Made by a program: the position numbers and the translations under genes. This document shows, piece after piece, positions 35,596-45,539 of a DNA stretch of 60,519 bases. Numbering within the stretch: position 1 is the first letter of the stretch; every line of letters begins with the position of its first letter. The DNA is from Leeia oryzae DSM 17879 (GTDB lineage: Bacteria; Pseudomonadota; Gammaproteobacteria; Burkholderiales; Leeiaceae), in contig NZ_AQXU01000010.1 in NCBI RefSeq assembly GCF_000376945.1, positions 1 through 60,519 on the forward strand, given 5' to 3'. The notes under the pieces are model-generated. The model was given only the letters and a program-made list of their open reading frames with translations. It was not told the origin of the DNA and did not search any database.

Positions 35596-37824
35596 ATGGT
35601 CTCTGTCGCACACCCGCTCGCCAACGCTGATGCTCAGCTTCCTGCACAACTCATGGCAGAGCTGGAACAGCTATGCGCACGCTTTGATGGCACCGAACAG
35701 AGAACCATCCGGGCCGCTGCCGATATTGCCAAAGCGCTGTATCAGGCCCGGTTACACCCCATCACCAACTTACCGCTACTGCAGCATGCCATGGCCACAG
35801 CGGTCATGGTGGCTAACCTCAAGCTGGACCATGAGGCCATTGCGGCAACCCTGCTGTTTGCCACGCCCGACTATCTGGTGAACTGGGAAGAAACCCTGGC
35901 CGACTTCGGGCCGGACATCCTGCGCCTGATCGACGGCATTACCAAAGTAAGGCAATTGCCGCTGCTGGCTGGCGACCATCTGGCCGACCCGAAAATTGCC
36001 AGTCGCCAGATCGAAATCATGCGCAAGATGATGCTGGCCATGGTCGAAGACGTGCGCGTGGTGCTGATCAAATTATCCTGGCGCGCCCAGACCATGCACG
36101 GCCTCAAGTATGCGGATGCAGACACGCAACGCTTTGTCGCCCGGGAAACCATGGACCTGTTTGCACCGCTGGCCAACCGGCTTGGCGTGTGGCAGGTCAA
36201 ATGGGAGCTGGAAGACCTGTCCTTCCGCTATCTGGAACCCGACCGCTACAAGAAAATCGCCAGTCTGCTGGACGAAAAACGCCTGCAGCGTGAAGCCTAT
36301 ATTACCGAGGTCCTGAGCCTCTTGCGCAAAGAGCTAGCCGATGCTGGCATCGAGGGTGATGTAGCGGGTCGCCCCAAGCACATCTACAGTATCTGGCGCA
36401 AAATGCAGAAAAAACGTCTGGAGTTCAACGAACTCTACGACATCCGCGCCGTGCGTATTCTGGTACACAGCATCAAGGATTGTTATAGCGTACTGGGGAT
36501 TGTCCACCACCTGTGGCGACCGATCCCGGGCCAGTTTGACGACTACATCTCCCACCCCAAAGGCAACTTTTACCGTTCCTTGCATACGGCCGTCATCGGA
36601 CCGCAGGAAAGGGGTATGGAAGTACAGATCCGCACCTTCGAGATGCACCAGCACGCCGAAATGGGCGTGGCAGCCCATTGGCGCTATAAAGAAGGTGGGC
36701 ACCAGGATAACGGCTACGAAGAAAAAATTGCCTGGTTGCGCCAGCTATTGGCTTGGCGTGACGAAATCAGTCAGGAAAATGCCGAGCAGGATACTCAGCC
36801 CGAGATTGCAGAGCAGTTCAAGAACGAACTGTTCCAGGACACCGTGTATGTGCTGACCCCGCAAGGCCGCGTCGTCGATTTGCCAGGCGGCGCCAGCCCG
36901 ATCGACTTCGCCTACCATTTGCATACCGATCTCGGGCATCGCTGCCGTGGCGCCAAGGTCAACGGGCACATTGTGCCCCTGTCTTATGCTCTGCAAAACG
37001 GGGATCGGGTCGAAATCCTGGCGGCCAAAGATGGTGGCCCCAGCCTGGACTGGCTACGGCATGGCATGCTCAAAAGCAGCAAAGCCATCGCCAAAGTCCG
37101 TCAATGGCTCAAGCAACAACATCAGGATGTCCTGATCGAACAAGGCAAGCAGCTCTTCGAGAAAACCAGGCTTAAAGCCCACCCGGGGCCAATGGAACTG
37201 GAAAAAATCGCCGAGAAACTCAACTTCAGAAAACTGGATGATCTGTACGCCGCGTTGGGTCGTGGTGAGCTCGGGCCCAAGCTGTTGTCGGAAGCCATGC
37301 AGGAAATCCCGCAAACACCGACATCCATCGAGGTTACGGCAGAAGCGTTGGTTCGAGAAAGCCGTGTCAGTTCACACCAGCAAGGTATCCTGATCGAAGG
37401 CGTCGATAACCTGATGACCATGCTGGCGAAGTGCTGCAAGCCCGTCAAAGGAGATGCCGTCGTGGGCTTTGTCACCCGTGGCAGGGGCATCTCCATCCAC
37501 CGGCAAGGCTGCAAGACACTGGAACGTCTGGCTGCCAAGGACGCCGAGCGCTTGATCTCTGCCAACTGGGGCGAATTCAAGGATGGCCGCTTCCCGGTCG
37601 ATATCCTGGTCGAAGCACAAGACCGGCCGGGACTGTTGCGTGACGTGTCAGAGGCCTTCAGCCGGGACAAATGCCATATCACGGCAGCTCAAACCCTGTC
37701 CCGTAATACAGAAGCCAGTCTGCGTTTCACGGTCGAAATCATGGATCATGCACAGTTGCGGCAGATATTGGCGCATCTGGCCAATGTCCCGGGCGTCACC
37801 AAGGCCGTGCGCCGGAGCATCTGA
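35596..37824 (+). CDS. relA: GTP pyrophosphokinase RelA
   Basis: 742-residue ribosome-associated (p)ppGpp synthetase of the stringent response. The N-terminal hydrolase-like region is degenerate: where SpoT has an HD pair, this reads LLFATPDYLVNWEETLADFG, so hydrolysis is unlikely. The synthetase domain follows at about 245-365 (GRPKHIYSIWRKMQKKRLEF, YDIRAVRILV, KGNFYRSLHTAV). A TGS domain lies near 412-470 (VYVLTPQGRVVDLPGGASPI), a conserved Cys region near 615-650 (AKCCKPVKGD), and an ACT domain from about 665. A separate bifunctional SpoT is expected elsewhere. Confidence 0.95.
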   Translation: MVSVAHPLANADAQLPAQLMAELEQLCARFDGTEQRTIRAAADIAKALYQARLHPITNLPLLQHAMATAVMVANLKLDHEAIAATLLFATPDYLVNWEETLADFGPDILRLIDGITKVRQLPLLAGDHLADPKIASRQIEIMRKMMLAMVEDVRVVLIKLSWRAQTMHGLKYADADTQRFVARETMDLFAPLANRLGVWQVKWELEDLSFRYLEPDRYKKIASLLDEKRLQREAYITEVLSLLRKELADAGIEGDVAGRPKHIYSIWRKMQKKRLEFNELYDIRAVRILVHSIKDCYSVLGIVHHLWRPIPGQFDDYISHPKGNFYRSLHTAVIGPQERGMEVQIRTFEMHQHAEMGVAAHWRYKEGGHQDNGYEEKIAWLRQLLAWRDEISQENAEQDTQPEIAEQFKNELFQDTVYVLTPQGRVVDLPGGASPIDFAYHLHTDLGHRCRGAKVNGHIVPLSYALQNGDRVEILAAKDGGPSLDWLRHGMLKSSKAIAKVRQWLKQQHQDVLIEQGKQLFEKTRLKAHPGPMELEKIAEKLNFRKLDDLYAALGRGELGPKLLSEAMQEIPQTPTSIEVTAEALVRESRVSSHQQGILIEGVDNLMTMLAKCCKPVKGDAVVGFVTRGRGISIHRQGCKTLERLAAKDAERLISANWGEFKDGRFPVDILVEAQDRPGLLRDVSEAFSRDKCHITAAQTLSRNTEASLRFTVEIMDHAQLRQILAHLANVPGVTKAVRRSI

Positions 37825-37864
37825 GCTGTAGTAACCTCTGGTGATATGTTGTAATTACCCCGAA

Positions 37865-37904
37865 ACCAGCCAAAACGTGGGCTGCACGCTCAGGTTTTGC
37901 TGGT
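37865..37904 (+). promoter_or_regulatory. Inverted repeat between relA and the DEAD-box helicase gene
   Basis: ACCAGCCAAAAC (37865-37876) pairs with GTTTTGCTGGT (37894-37904), 11 bp with one bulged C and a 17-base loop. There is no U-tract. It is either a relA 3' stem or a structured leader of the helicase gene 36 bp downstream. Confidence 0.4.
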
Positions 37905-37940
37905 GACGTTTGTTGTATCTCCGCTACAATGCGAACCAGC

Positions 37941-39272
37941 ATGCAATTTACCGAACTAGCTCTAAGCGAAGAAATCATGCGCGCCATTACCGATCAAGGG
38001 TATGACGCGCCGACTCCCATCCAGGCCGCCGCGATTCCCGTGGTGTTGGCCGGTCACGATCTGCTGGCCGCCGCACAAACAGGAACAGGAAAAACGGCTG
38101 CATTTACCCTGCCGATGCTGAACAAGCTCCGGCCGTATGGTAATACCAGCCCTTCCCCTGCCAGACATCCGGTTCGTGCCGTTATCCTGACCCCCACACG
38201 TGAATTGGCTGACCAGGTGTTTGCCAATGTCCAGAGCTACAGCAAATATTTGCCGCTCCGTTCCACCGTGATTTTTGGTGGCATGACGATGGACCCGCAA
38301 ACCCAGGCACTGCGCGCCGGCGTCGAAGTTGTTGTCGCCACGCCAGGCCGCTTGCTGGATCACGTCGGTCAAAAGAATATCAATCTGGGCCAGGTAGAGT
38401 TTCTGGTACTGGATGAAGCAGACCGCATGCTGGACATGGGCTTTATCAATGATATCAAGCGCATCATGGCCCTGATGCCCGCCAAGCGACAAACCCTGCT
38501 CTTCTCGGCGACTTTCTCGCCAGAAATCAAGGCACTGGCAGACCAGTTGTTGCGTCATCCCGAAGTGATCGAAGTCGCCAGACAGAACACGACGGCAGAG
38601 AACGTCACCCAATTGCTGTACAAAATCGAAGAATCCCAGCGCTATCGCCTGCTGCAAAAACTGCTCAAGCATCATGAAATGAAGCAGGTGCTGGTCTTTA
38701 CACGTACAAAGCAAACGGCGGAGCGCCTGTCACGCCAATTGGTCAAAGACCGTATTTCAGCTGTCTCCATTCATGGCGATAAAGTACAGTCAGCCCGTCT
38801 GGAAGCACTCGCCGCCTTCAAGGAAGGCCGTGCAACCGTGATGGTAGCAACGGATGTGGCCGCGCGCGGCATTGATATTGACCAGCTTCCGCACGTCATC
38901 AACTACGAACTGCCAGGCTCACCCGAAGACTACGTCCACCGGATTGGCCGAACAGGTCGTGCGGGTGCCAGCGGTGCAGCCATTTCGTTTGCCACGCCGG
39001 ATGAAGAAAAGCAGCTGCAAGGCATCGAAAAGCTGATTCGCCAGCAGTTAAAAGTTGGCAACGCCAATGAATTGCTGTCTGCCTACAGCAACAATCATCG
39101 TGTCAGCGCACCTTTGCCGACTTCAAGGCCTCTGCCTTCGTCAGCACTAGCCCTCATCCCTGGGCGTGCCGGCCGGCCACGGGAAATTCCAGCCCTGTTC
39201 TTGCCACCAAAGCAAGCCATGGCAACCCAGGTCGTGATTGCGGAAGACAGCGCAACAACCGCTACCTCGTAA
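37941..39272 (+). CDS. rhlE: DEAD-box ATP-dependent RNA helicase, RhlE-like
   Basis: 443-residue RNA helicase. The Q motif region (GYDAPTPIQAAAIP) precedes motif I AAQTGTGKT, Ia PTRELADQV, II VLDEADRMLDMGF, III SATFS, IV VLVFTRT, V ATDVAARGIDID and VI HRIGRTGRAG. A short basic/proline-rich tail follows, shorter than in some RhlE proteins. An ATG at 37929 would add four residues; the chosen start matches the usual MxFxxLxLS opening. The probable role is RNA remodelling, ribosome assembly or RNA decay, often cold-linked. Confidence 0.92.
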   Translation: MQFTELALSEEIMRAITDQGYDAPTPIQAAAIPVVLAGHDLLAAAQTGTGKTAAFTLPMLNKLRPYGNTSPSPARHPVRAVILTPTRELADQVFANVQSYSKYLPLRSTVIFGGMTMDPQTQALRAGVEVVVATPGRLLDHVGQKNINLGQVEFLVLDEADRMLDMGFINDIKRIMALMPAKRQTLLFSATFSPEIKALADQLLRHPEVIEVARQNTTAENVTQLLYKIEESQRYRLLQKLLKHHEMKQVLVFTRTKQTAERLSRQLVKDRISAVSIHGDKVQSARLEALAAFKEGRATVMVATDVAARGIDIDQLPHVINYELPGSPEDYVHRIGRTGRAGASGAAISFATPDEEKQLQGIEKLIRQQLKVGNANELLSAYSNNHRVSAPLPTSRPLPSSALALIPGRAGRPREIPALFLPPKQAMATQVVIAEDSATTATS

Positions 39273-39298
39273 TATTCATCTACGCGACAGCGGCTGGC

Positions 39299-39673
39299 CT
39301 ATACCTTGCCAGCCGCTTCCAGTACCGCCCATTCTTCATCCGAATACAAACGCGACCGGGTCAGGAACCTGACTCCTTCAGAGCCTTCCAGCGAAAACAT
39401 CCCGCCCCTGCCGGTCACCACATCAATGATCAGATGGGTATGCTTCCAGTACTCGAACTGCGATTTGCCGATATAGAACTTCGCACCGCCAATCTCGCCC
39501 AGCAACACATCACTGTCCCCCACCATAAACTCCCCTTCCGGGAAACACATCGGTGCACTGCCATCACAACAACCACCCGACTGGTGAAACATCAGCGGTC
39601 CATGCTTGGCCCTTAGCCGGTCGATTAGCGCCAATGCAGCCTCGGTAGCACTGACCTGGGTTACCTCACTCAT
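39299..39673 (-). CDS. DUF779 domain protein
   Basis: 124-residue protein. The DUF779 signature GPLMFHQSGGCCDGSAPMCFP carries three cysteines, followed by GDSDVLLGEIGGAKFYIGKSQFEYW and HTHLIIDVV. AGGAGC stands 7 bases before the ATG. DUF779 genes are regularly found beside acetaldehyde-type NAD aldehyde dehydrogenases, as here (114 bp downstream of the dehydrogenase, same strand). It may be an accessory or metal/thiol protein for the enzyme. The biochemical role is unknown. Confidence 0.88.
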   Translation of the reverse strand: MSEVTQVSATEAALALIDRLRAKHGPLMFHQSGGCCDGSAPMCFPEGEFMVGDSDVLLGEIGGAKFYIGKSQFEYWKHTHLIIDVVTGRGGMFSLEGSEGVRFLTRSRLYSDEEWAVLEAAGKV

Positions 39674-39786
39674 CACGTTGCTCCTGAAAAAATGGCGTAT
39701 CCCATGCATGGGATACGCCAAAGTCACTGCCAGCATCCTGAAAGGGGTGCGCGTCATGCACACAGACGCATGACGCTGCCTCCTAT

Positions 39787-41307
39787 TTAGAAGAAACCCA
39801 ATGGGCTTTCGCTGTAGCTTACCAACAGGTTCTTGGTCTGTTGGTAATGGTCCAGCATCATTTTGTGTGTTTCGCGGCCAATCCCGGACTGCTTGTAACC
39901 ACCAAATGCCGCATGGGCTGGGTAAGCATGGTAACAGTTGGTCCATACACGGCCTGCCTGGATGCCGCGCCCCATGCGGAAAGCGGTATTCATGTCACGA
40001 GACCAGACACCGGCGCCAAGGCCGTAGAGGGTGTCATTGGCGATAGACAAGGCTTCGGCTTCGTCTTTAAAGGTGGTGACAGAAACCACCGGCCCGAAGA
40101 TCTCCTCCTGGAACACGCGCATCTTGTTGTGGCCGGCAAATACGGTAGGCTTGATGTAATAACCGCCAGCCAGATCACCTTCCAGATTGGCGGCAGAACC
40201 CCCTGCCAACACTTTCGCGCCTTCCTGACGGCCAATGTCCAGGTAAGACAGGATTTTCTGCATCTGTTCGTTGGATGCCTGTGCACCAATCATGGTGTCT
40301 TTGTCCAGCGGGTTGCCTTGCTTGATGGCGGCAACACGGGTCAACACGCGGTCCATGAACTGGTCGTAGATGGATTCATGCACCAGCGCACGGGACGGGC
40401 AGGTACATACCTCACCCTGGTTCAGTGCAAACAGGACAAACCCTTCAATGGCTTTATCCAGATAGCCATCATCCTTGGCCATCACGTCAGGGAAGAAGAT
40501 ATTAGGCGATTTGCCACCCAGCTCCAGCGTCACAGGGATCAGGTTCTGTGCTGCATATTGCATGATCAGACGGCCAGTGGTGGTTTCACCGGTAAATGCA
40601 ATTTTGGCGATACGGCTATTGGATGCCAGCGGTTTGCCTGCTTCCAGGCCAAAACCGTTCACAATGTTCAGCACGCCTTTTGGCAGCAGGTCTTGAATCA
40701 GCTCCGCCAGAATCAGGATAGACACAGGTGTCTGTTCGGCTGGCTTCAGCACCACACAGTTACCCGCAGCCAGTGCCGGCGCCACTTTCCATGCTGCCAT
40801 CAAAATCGGGAAGTTCCATGGAATGATCTGCCCCACCACACCCAGCGGCTCATGGAAGTGGTAAGCATAGGTATTATGATCCACTTCACCGATAGAACCT
40901 TCTTGTGCCCGGATACACGCAGCAAAATAGCGGAAGTGATCAATCGCCAGAGGAATATCTGCCGCCATGGTTTCGCGGATCGGTTTGCCGTTATCCCAGG
41001 TTTCGGCCGTGGCCAGCAACTCCAGATTGGCTTCCATGCGGTCAGCAATCTTGTTGAGTACATTGGCGCGCTCGGTGGTCGATGCTTTGCCCCAGGCATC
41101 TTTGGCAGCATGCGCAGCATCCAGCGCCAGTTCGACATCAGCGGCATTGGAACGAGGAATCTCACAGAACGCCTTGCCGGTAACCGGTGTGATGTTTTCA
41201 AAATACTCACCGCTCAATGGCGCCATCCACTCACCATTAATGAAGTTGCCATAACGGGTTTTGAAAGGAACTTTAAAACCATACTGCCCAGGAACGATAA
41301 TAGACAT
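39787..41307 (-). CDS. NAD-dependent aldehyde dehydrogenase, acetaldehyde type (ExaC/AldB/AcoD-like)
   Basis: 506-residue cytoplasmic dehydrogenase oxidising aldehydes (probably acetaldehyde) to acids. Visible features are [20 protein letters not shown] (cofactor site), [10 protein letters not shown], the general base Glu in LELGGKSPN, and the catalytic Cys in [22 protein letters not shown] follows, and the family end is [17 protein letters not shown] precedes the ATG. A sigma-54 promoter lies about 70 bp upstream and the AcoR-type activator is divergent, so expression is expected to be induced by alcohols, acetoin or aldehydes. DUF779 follows in the same unit. Confidence 0.93.
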   Translation of the reverse strand: MSIIVPGQYGFKVPFKTRYGNFINGEWMAPLSGEYFENITPVTGKAFCEIPRSNAADVELALDAAHAAKDAWGKASTTERANVLNKIADRMEANLELLATAETWDNGKPIRETMAADIPLAIDHFRYFAACIRAQEGSIGEVDHNTYAYHFHEPLGVVGQIIPWNFPILMAAWKVAPALAAGNCVVLKPAEQTPVSILILAELIQDLLPKGVLNIVNGFGLEAGKPLASNSRIAKIAFTGETTTGRLIMQYAAQNLIPVTLELGGKSPNIFFPDVMAKDDGYLDKAIEGFVLFALNQGEVCTCPSRALVHESIYDQFMDRVLTRVAAIKQGNPLDKDTMIGAQASNEQMQKILSYLDIGRQEGAKVLAGGSAANLEGDLAGGYYIKPTVFAGHNKMRVFQEEIFGPVVSVTTFKDEAEALSIANDTLYGLGAGVWSRDMNTAFRMGRGIQAGRVWTNCYHAYPAHAAFGGYKQSGIGRETHKMMLDHYQQTKNLLVSYSESPLGFF

Positions 41308-41376
41308 GGTGACATCTCCTCTTGAATTATTGGTGTTTAGCGAACGCGACAATTGCATTCCGCATGCCATGTATAT

Positions 41377-41392
41377 TGCACGATGCGTGCCA
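41377..41392 (-). promoter_or_regulatory. Sigma-54 (-24/-12) promoter of the aldehyde dehydrogenase gene
   Basis: On the minus strand TGGCACGCATCGTGCA matches the RpoN consensus TGGCACG-N4-TTGCA with one change (GTGCA). The invariant GG and GC have the required 10-bp spacing. The predicted start is near 41366, about 60 nt before the coding start. Confidence 0.82.
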
Positions 41393-41526
41393 GCCACCTG
41401 CCACGCTGCATCGCAACATGCACACCATCAAGCCAGTAAAAGGGATAATTTTTTTATACGTTGCAACGCAATAACCAGTTAGCCAACTAAGCATGCAAGC
41501 GTGTTACCCATTGGAGGAAAATCACA

Positions 41527-41576
41527 CTGTCGCATGTCGCAAATTGCGACATGCGCTGCGACAGCCTGTGCGACAG
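41527..41576. promoter_or_regulatory. Array of TGTCGCA/TGCGACA half-sites (upstream activating sequence)
   Basis: The central 19-bp palindrome is ATGTCGCAAATTGCGACAT (41534-41552). A further CTGTCGCA lies at 41527-41534, and TGCGACAG occurs at 41557-41564 and 41569-41576, with successive half-sites 12 bp apart. The array lies about 135 bp upstream of the sigma-54 promoter and about 107 bp before the activator gene. It is the best candidate binding site for the AcoR-type protein. The remaining 41308-41682 intergenic sequence shows nothing else clear. Confidence 0.7.
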
Positions 41577-41682
41577 TCAGACAAAACGAGGGTAAATTTC
41601 ACTCGCCCCCATGCAGACAATGCGCTACATTAAGAGGATAACGACACTAAAATAAGCCGAACGGCAAGAGGAGTACACGCAG

Positions 41683-43563
41683 ATGCCCGCTGCTGGAGCA
41701 CCATCGAGTAGTGCCATCAAAAAGGCGCGATATCAGTTCTTCGAAAAAGGAGAAATCCCGTCCTCCATTCCAGGGTCCATCGCCCGCTCCTGGCAGCGGT
41801 GTGCAGCCTTGGGTTTGCCTGCGGATACCGCCTCGGCATCCCCTTTAACCCGCTATGAACTGGACATTGCCAAAGAGCGAAGCGAATATCTGCTCAAACT
41901 GGCAGAACCGGAGCTAGACTCCCTCGGCGCCAGTGTCTCCGATACCCATAGCCTGATCCTGCTCACAGATGCCGACGGGCTGATTCTTGATCGTCGCGGT
42001 CATGCGGGTTTTCTGAAAAAAGCAGAACAGGTCGCCTTGCAACCCGGTGTTAAATGGGACGAGGCCGACAAAGGCACCAATGCCATCGGCACGGCCCTGG
42101 CAGAAAGAAGCCTCGTTGAAGTACTGGGTGCACAACATTACCTGCAGCCCAATCAGGTCCTCTCCTGTACCGCTTCCCCCATCATGACCCCGCAGGGAGA
42201 ACTTGCAGGAGTACTGGATATTTCGGGTGACGCCAGACTGCCGCAAAACCATGCCAGAGGGCTGGTACAACTTGCGGTCAATCAGATAGAACATCGCTGG
42301 TTTGCAGAACAAGCCGTCCACCATGTCCAGCTGCGCTTTCACGCCAACCCGGCGCTGATAGGCACGCCACAAGAAGGCATACTGCTGTGCGATCAGGACA
42401 AGATCATCTCCGCCAACCGCATCGCTCGGCAACTCTTGCAAATACAGCAGCATCAGCTCGGCCACCTCAAACTCACCGATCTGTTTCTCGACCATATCCG
42501 GCCAGCCGCAATTGCTTATACCATCCGCTACCTTGACGGACACAAATACTATGCACTGTGCACCGAGCCGCAAGAAAAACCGGTAACGACGCTTCGCCCG
42601 TCTGGCAACCTCCAATCCAGAAAGCCTGCCCCTGCCGGCGTCTATTGGGATGCTGCCAGCCAGGCACAGCTGGCCAAAGCCATCCGGGCCGTGAACGCAG
42701 AAATTCCGGTACTGGTACTGGGAGAAACCGGCACCGGCAAAGAGATGTTCACCAGAGCCTTGCATGCGGCCAGCAACCGGAACCACATGCCATTCGTGGC
42801 CATCAATTGCGCAGCCATTCCCGAAGGCCTCATCGAAGCAGAACTGTTTGGTTATGAAGAAGGTGCTTTTACCGGTGCCAAACGTAAAGGCTCCTTGGGC
42901 AAATTAAAAGAAGCCAATGGCGGCATTCTGTTCCTGGATGAAATCGGCGATATGCCCCTGTCGCTGCAAGCTCGGTTATTACGGGTGCTGCAAGACAAAG
43001 AAGTCACGCCACTGGGCGGCGGCAAAGCCAGCCCGGTAGACTTTGTCCCCGTCTGCGCCACTCATCACGATCTACAAAAAGAGGTCGAAGCAGGCAGCTT
43101 CAGGGCAGATTTGTATTACCGACTGCAACATTTCATGGTCAGACTGACCCCGGTCAGAGAGCGAGCTGAACTCCCGGTCCTGCTGGATACCATTTTTCAG
43201 GCAAGTGGTGCACAACAGCGTAACATTCGCCTGTCACCGGCAGCAAGAGCCCAACTACTGACCTATGCATGGCCAGGCAATGCAAGAGAGCTAGCCAACC
43301 TGCTCAAGACCCTGACAGCCCTGGCAGATGATCATACCGAAATTCTTGTCGAAGACCTGCCACTACATATCCAGCAGCAGATGCCACCGAGCCAGCAAGC
43401 TTCCGCGTCTGCTGACCAATCGCTATCTGCCATCGCCAGCCAGCGCATCCAGGATGCTCTGCAGCAGAATAACGGCAATATCAGTGCCACGGCCAAACAA
43501 TTGGGCATCCATCGCAGTACCCTGTACCGCATGAAACAAAAACAGACAGAAACCGATCAATGA
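41683..43563 (+). CDS. Sigma-54-dependent activator, AcoR-like
   Basis: 626-residue enhancer-binding protein. The N-terminal GAF-type sensor region spans about residues 70-215 (DTHSLILLTDADGLILDRRG). A PAS-like linker follows. The AAA+ domain covers about 325-545, with Walker A GETGTGKE (347-354), the sigma-54-contacting GAFTGA (394-399) and Walker B GGILFLDE (413-420). A C-terminal Fis-type HTH carries ISATAKQLGIHRSTLYRM. AGAGGAG lies upstream. It is divergent from the aldehyde dehydrogenase unit and probably binds the adjacent TGTCGCA array. It overlaps the next gene by 4 bp. Confidence 0.92.
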   Translation: MPAAGAPSSSAIKKARYQFFEKGEIPSSIPGSIARSWQRCAALGLPADTASASPLTRYELDIAKERSEYLLKLAEPELDSLGASVSDTHSLILLTDADGLILDRRGHAGFLKKAEQVALQPGVKWDEADKGTNAIGTALAERSLVEVLGAQHYLQPNQVLSCTASPIMTPQGELAGVLDISGDARLPQNHARGLVQLAVNQIEHRWFAEQAVHHVQLRFHANPALIGTPQEGILLCDQDKIISANRIARQLLQIQQHQLGHLKLTDLFLDHIRPAAIAYTIRYLDGHKYYALCTEPQEKPVTTLRPSGNLQSRKPAPAGVYWDAASQAQLAKAIRAVNAEIPVLVLGETGTGKEMFTRALHAASNRNHMPFVAINCAAIPEGLIEAELFGYEEGAFTGAKRKGSLGKLKEANGGILFLDEIGDMPLSLQARLLRVLQDKEVTPLGGGKASPVDFVPVCATHHDLQKEVEAGSFRADLYYRLQHFMVRLTPVRERAELPVLLDTIFQASGAQQRNIRLSPAARAQLLTYAWPGNARELANLLKTLTALADDHTEILVEDLPLHIQQQMPPSQQASASADQSLSAIASQRIQDALQQNNGNISATAKQLGIHRSTLYRMKQKQTETDQ

Positions 43564-44549
43564 ACCCACCCCTACCAACCACCCTCGAGCACATCAGCGT
43601 TGAGCCAGAAACCAAAGTCTTGTCCAAGGTCAGTGCCCCAATGCCCACACTGCAGCCAGGTCAGATTCTCATCAAGGTTGCGGCAGCAGGCGTCAATCGC
43701 CTTGACTGGCTGCAAAGACACGGCCACTATCCCGTCCCGGCCACAGACAGCGACATCCTCGGTCTGGAGGTAGCAGGTGAAGTGATAGCTATAGCACCAG
43801 ATGTTCCCGATGACTGGCTTGGCCACCACGTATGCGCGCTGGTCGCTGGCGGCGGCTATGCAAGCCATGCGGTTGCTCACACATCGCTGTCTTTCCCGAT
43901 CCCGGAACATTGGGCAACCGAAGATTGCGCCTCCTTGCCGGAAGCATGCCTGACCATCTGGAATACCCTGTTCCGTCTAGGCCGCCTACAAAAAGGTGAG
44001 ACCGTGCTGATCCACGGCGGCAGCAGCGGCATTGGCGTCTACGCAATCCAGATACTCAAAGCCTTGGGACACACCGTCATCACCACAGCAGGCAGTGAAG
44101 AAAAATGTCATGCCTGCCTGCAACTGGGTGCCGATATTGCCATCAACTATAAAACCCAGTCGTTTTCTGCAGTCTTGCGCCAAAAGCACATTCTGGTAGA
44201 CGTTGTACTCGATATGGTGGGTGGAGAATACATCCAGCAGGACATCGACTGTATGAATCAGGATGGAAGAATCATTCTGATCGCCTTTCAGGCAGGCAGA
44301 AAAGCAGAAATAGACCTCGCAAAGCTGCTCGGAAAACGTATCCAGCTCATCGGCTCCACCTTAAGGTCGCTTTCCTTACCCGAAAAAGCAGACATAGCCA
44401 GACAAGTACAACACACCATTTGGCCATTACTGGCTGCGCAACAAGTCCGTCCGGTAATAGCCAAGCGCATAAAACTTGAAAATGTTGAAGAAGCGCATGC
44501 TATATTAGAAATACATGATCATATTGGTAAGTTATTACTGCTTCCATAA
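43560..44549 (+). CDS. Zinc-independent quinone oxidoreductase-like MDR protein
   Basis: 329-residue medium-chain reductase of the NADPH:quinone oxidoreductase group. The N-terminal GroES-like part runs to about residue 120 (ILIKVAAAGVNRLDWLQRHG, ILGLEVAGEV). The cofactor motif GETVLIHGGSSGIGVYAIQI lies near residues 143-162. It lacks the Cys cluster of zinc alcohol dehydrogenases. The start overlaps the activator stop (ATGA), so the regulator and reductase are co-translated. It probably reduces a quinone or enone. Whether it belongs to the aldehyde pathway or only shares its transcript is unclear. Confidence 0.88.
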   Translation: MNPPLPTTLEHISVEPETKVLSKVSAPMPTLQPGQILIKVAAAGVNRLDWLQRHGHYPVPATDSDILGLEVAGEVIAIAPDVPDDWLGHHVCALVAGGGYASHAVAHTSLSFPIPEHWATEDCASLPEACLTIWNTLFRLGRLQKGETVLIHGGSSGIGVYAIQILKALGHTVITTAGSEEKCHACLQLGADIAINYKTQSFSAVLRQKHILVDVVLDMVGGEYIQQDIDCMNQDGRIILIAFQAGRKAEIDLAKLLGKRIQLIGSTLRSLSLPEKADIARQVQHTIWPLLAAQQVRPVIAKRIKLENVEEAHAILEIHDHIGKLLLLP

Positions 44550-44570
44550 CAACACTAAGTCGGTAAGACC

Positions 44571-45428
44571 ATGTTAAAAGAATCATTACCAAACCTGCAT
44601 GCATGGGTACTCTATCTGGAGAACTTCCAGATACCGATTCTCCCCAAAACAGCAGAGGCCCTTCAAAGCATGGCGCCAGATGCCGATCATGTCACCGCCA
44701 AACTGTTGTCCGATGCCATTCTGCATGACCCATTCATGACAGTAAAAGTCATCCGGCATCTGCAGGAGCGGCGCAGCAACAGTCAAAGATCTGAAATCAC
44801 CACGGTTGCTCACGCCATCATGATGCTTGGCGTAATTCCCTTTTTCAGAAATTTTCAGAACCAGCCCACGCTGGATAACGCGCTAGCCAATTATCCGGAA
44901 GCACGTGCAGGCATCAATAATGTACTCATTCGCGCCCGGCTGGCAGCTACCTTTGCATCGGCCTGGGCAAAGGTACGACACGACCTCGAGTCCGATGAGC
45001 TCATCATTGCCGCCCTGCTCCATGACATCAGTGAAATGCTGCTTTGGTGCAGCGCCCCTGACTTGGCATGGCAAATTAATACTCAGCTAAAGCGCAATCC
45101 CGGCATGAGAAGCCATGTTGCCCAAAAGGCCGTCTTGGGCTTCACGCTGCAAGAGTTGCAGCTTCAGCTCAGTCAAGCCTGGCATCTCCCGGGCATGCTG
45201 ACCCACTTGATGGATGAAAAACAAGATCAAAAGTCCCCTCGGACACACATAGCCATTCTTGCTACAAGATTAGCAAGACACATTTCAAACGGCTGGGACG
45301 ACCCGGCTTTACCGGATGATTATCAGGAAGTAGCAACACTACTCAATATGGATGTACAGCTGGTCAAACCCTATCTGGAAAAACTCAGCATCAAAGTCAG
45401 CACAGAAATAGACTGGTATACGGCATAA
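44571..45428 (+). CDS. HDOD-domain protein
   Basis: 285-residue cytoplasmic protein. The HDOD region spans about residues 18-220. It starts FQIPILPKTAEALQSM, continues TVAHAIMMLGVIPFFRNF, and has the HD-like LIIAALLHDISEMLLW near residue 143. The domain is associated with bacterial signalling and c-di-GMP networks, often without catalytic activity. It starts 21 bp after the reductase gene, so it may be in that operon. The sequence is visibly more AT-rich than genes to its left. Confidence 0.82.
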   Translation: MLKESLPNLHAWVLYLENFQIPILPKTAEALQSMAPDADHVTAKLLSDAILHDPFMTVKVIRHLQERRSNSQRSEITTVAHAIMMLGVIPFFRNFQNQPTLDNALANYPEARAGINNVLIRARLAATFASAWAKVRHDLESDELIIAALLHDISEMLLWCSAPDLAWQINTQLKRNPGMRSHVAQKAVLGFTLQELQLQLSQAWHLPGMLTHLMDEKQDQKSPRTHIAILATRLARHISNGWDDPALPDDYQEVATLLNMDVQLVKPYLEKLSIKVSTEIDWYTA

Positions 45429-45539
45429 ACTGCAAGAAACCACATCGACCAAGTACCCCTATTTCTAAATAAATTGATCTACATCTAAATCTAAACGTCA
45501 TGAACATGGTCAAATCCACTCCTAAACAAGGAATTTGGT

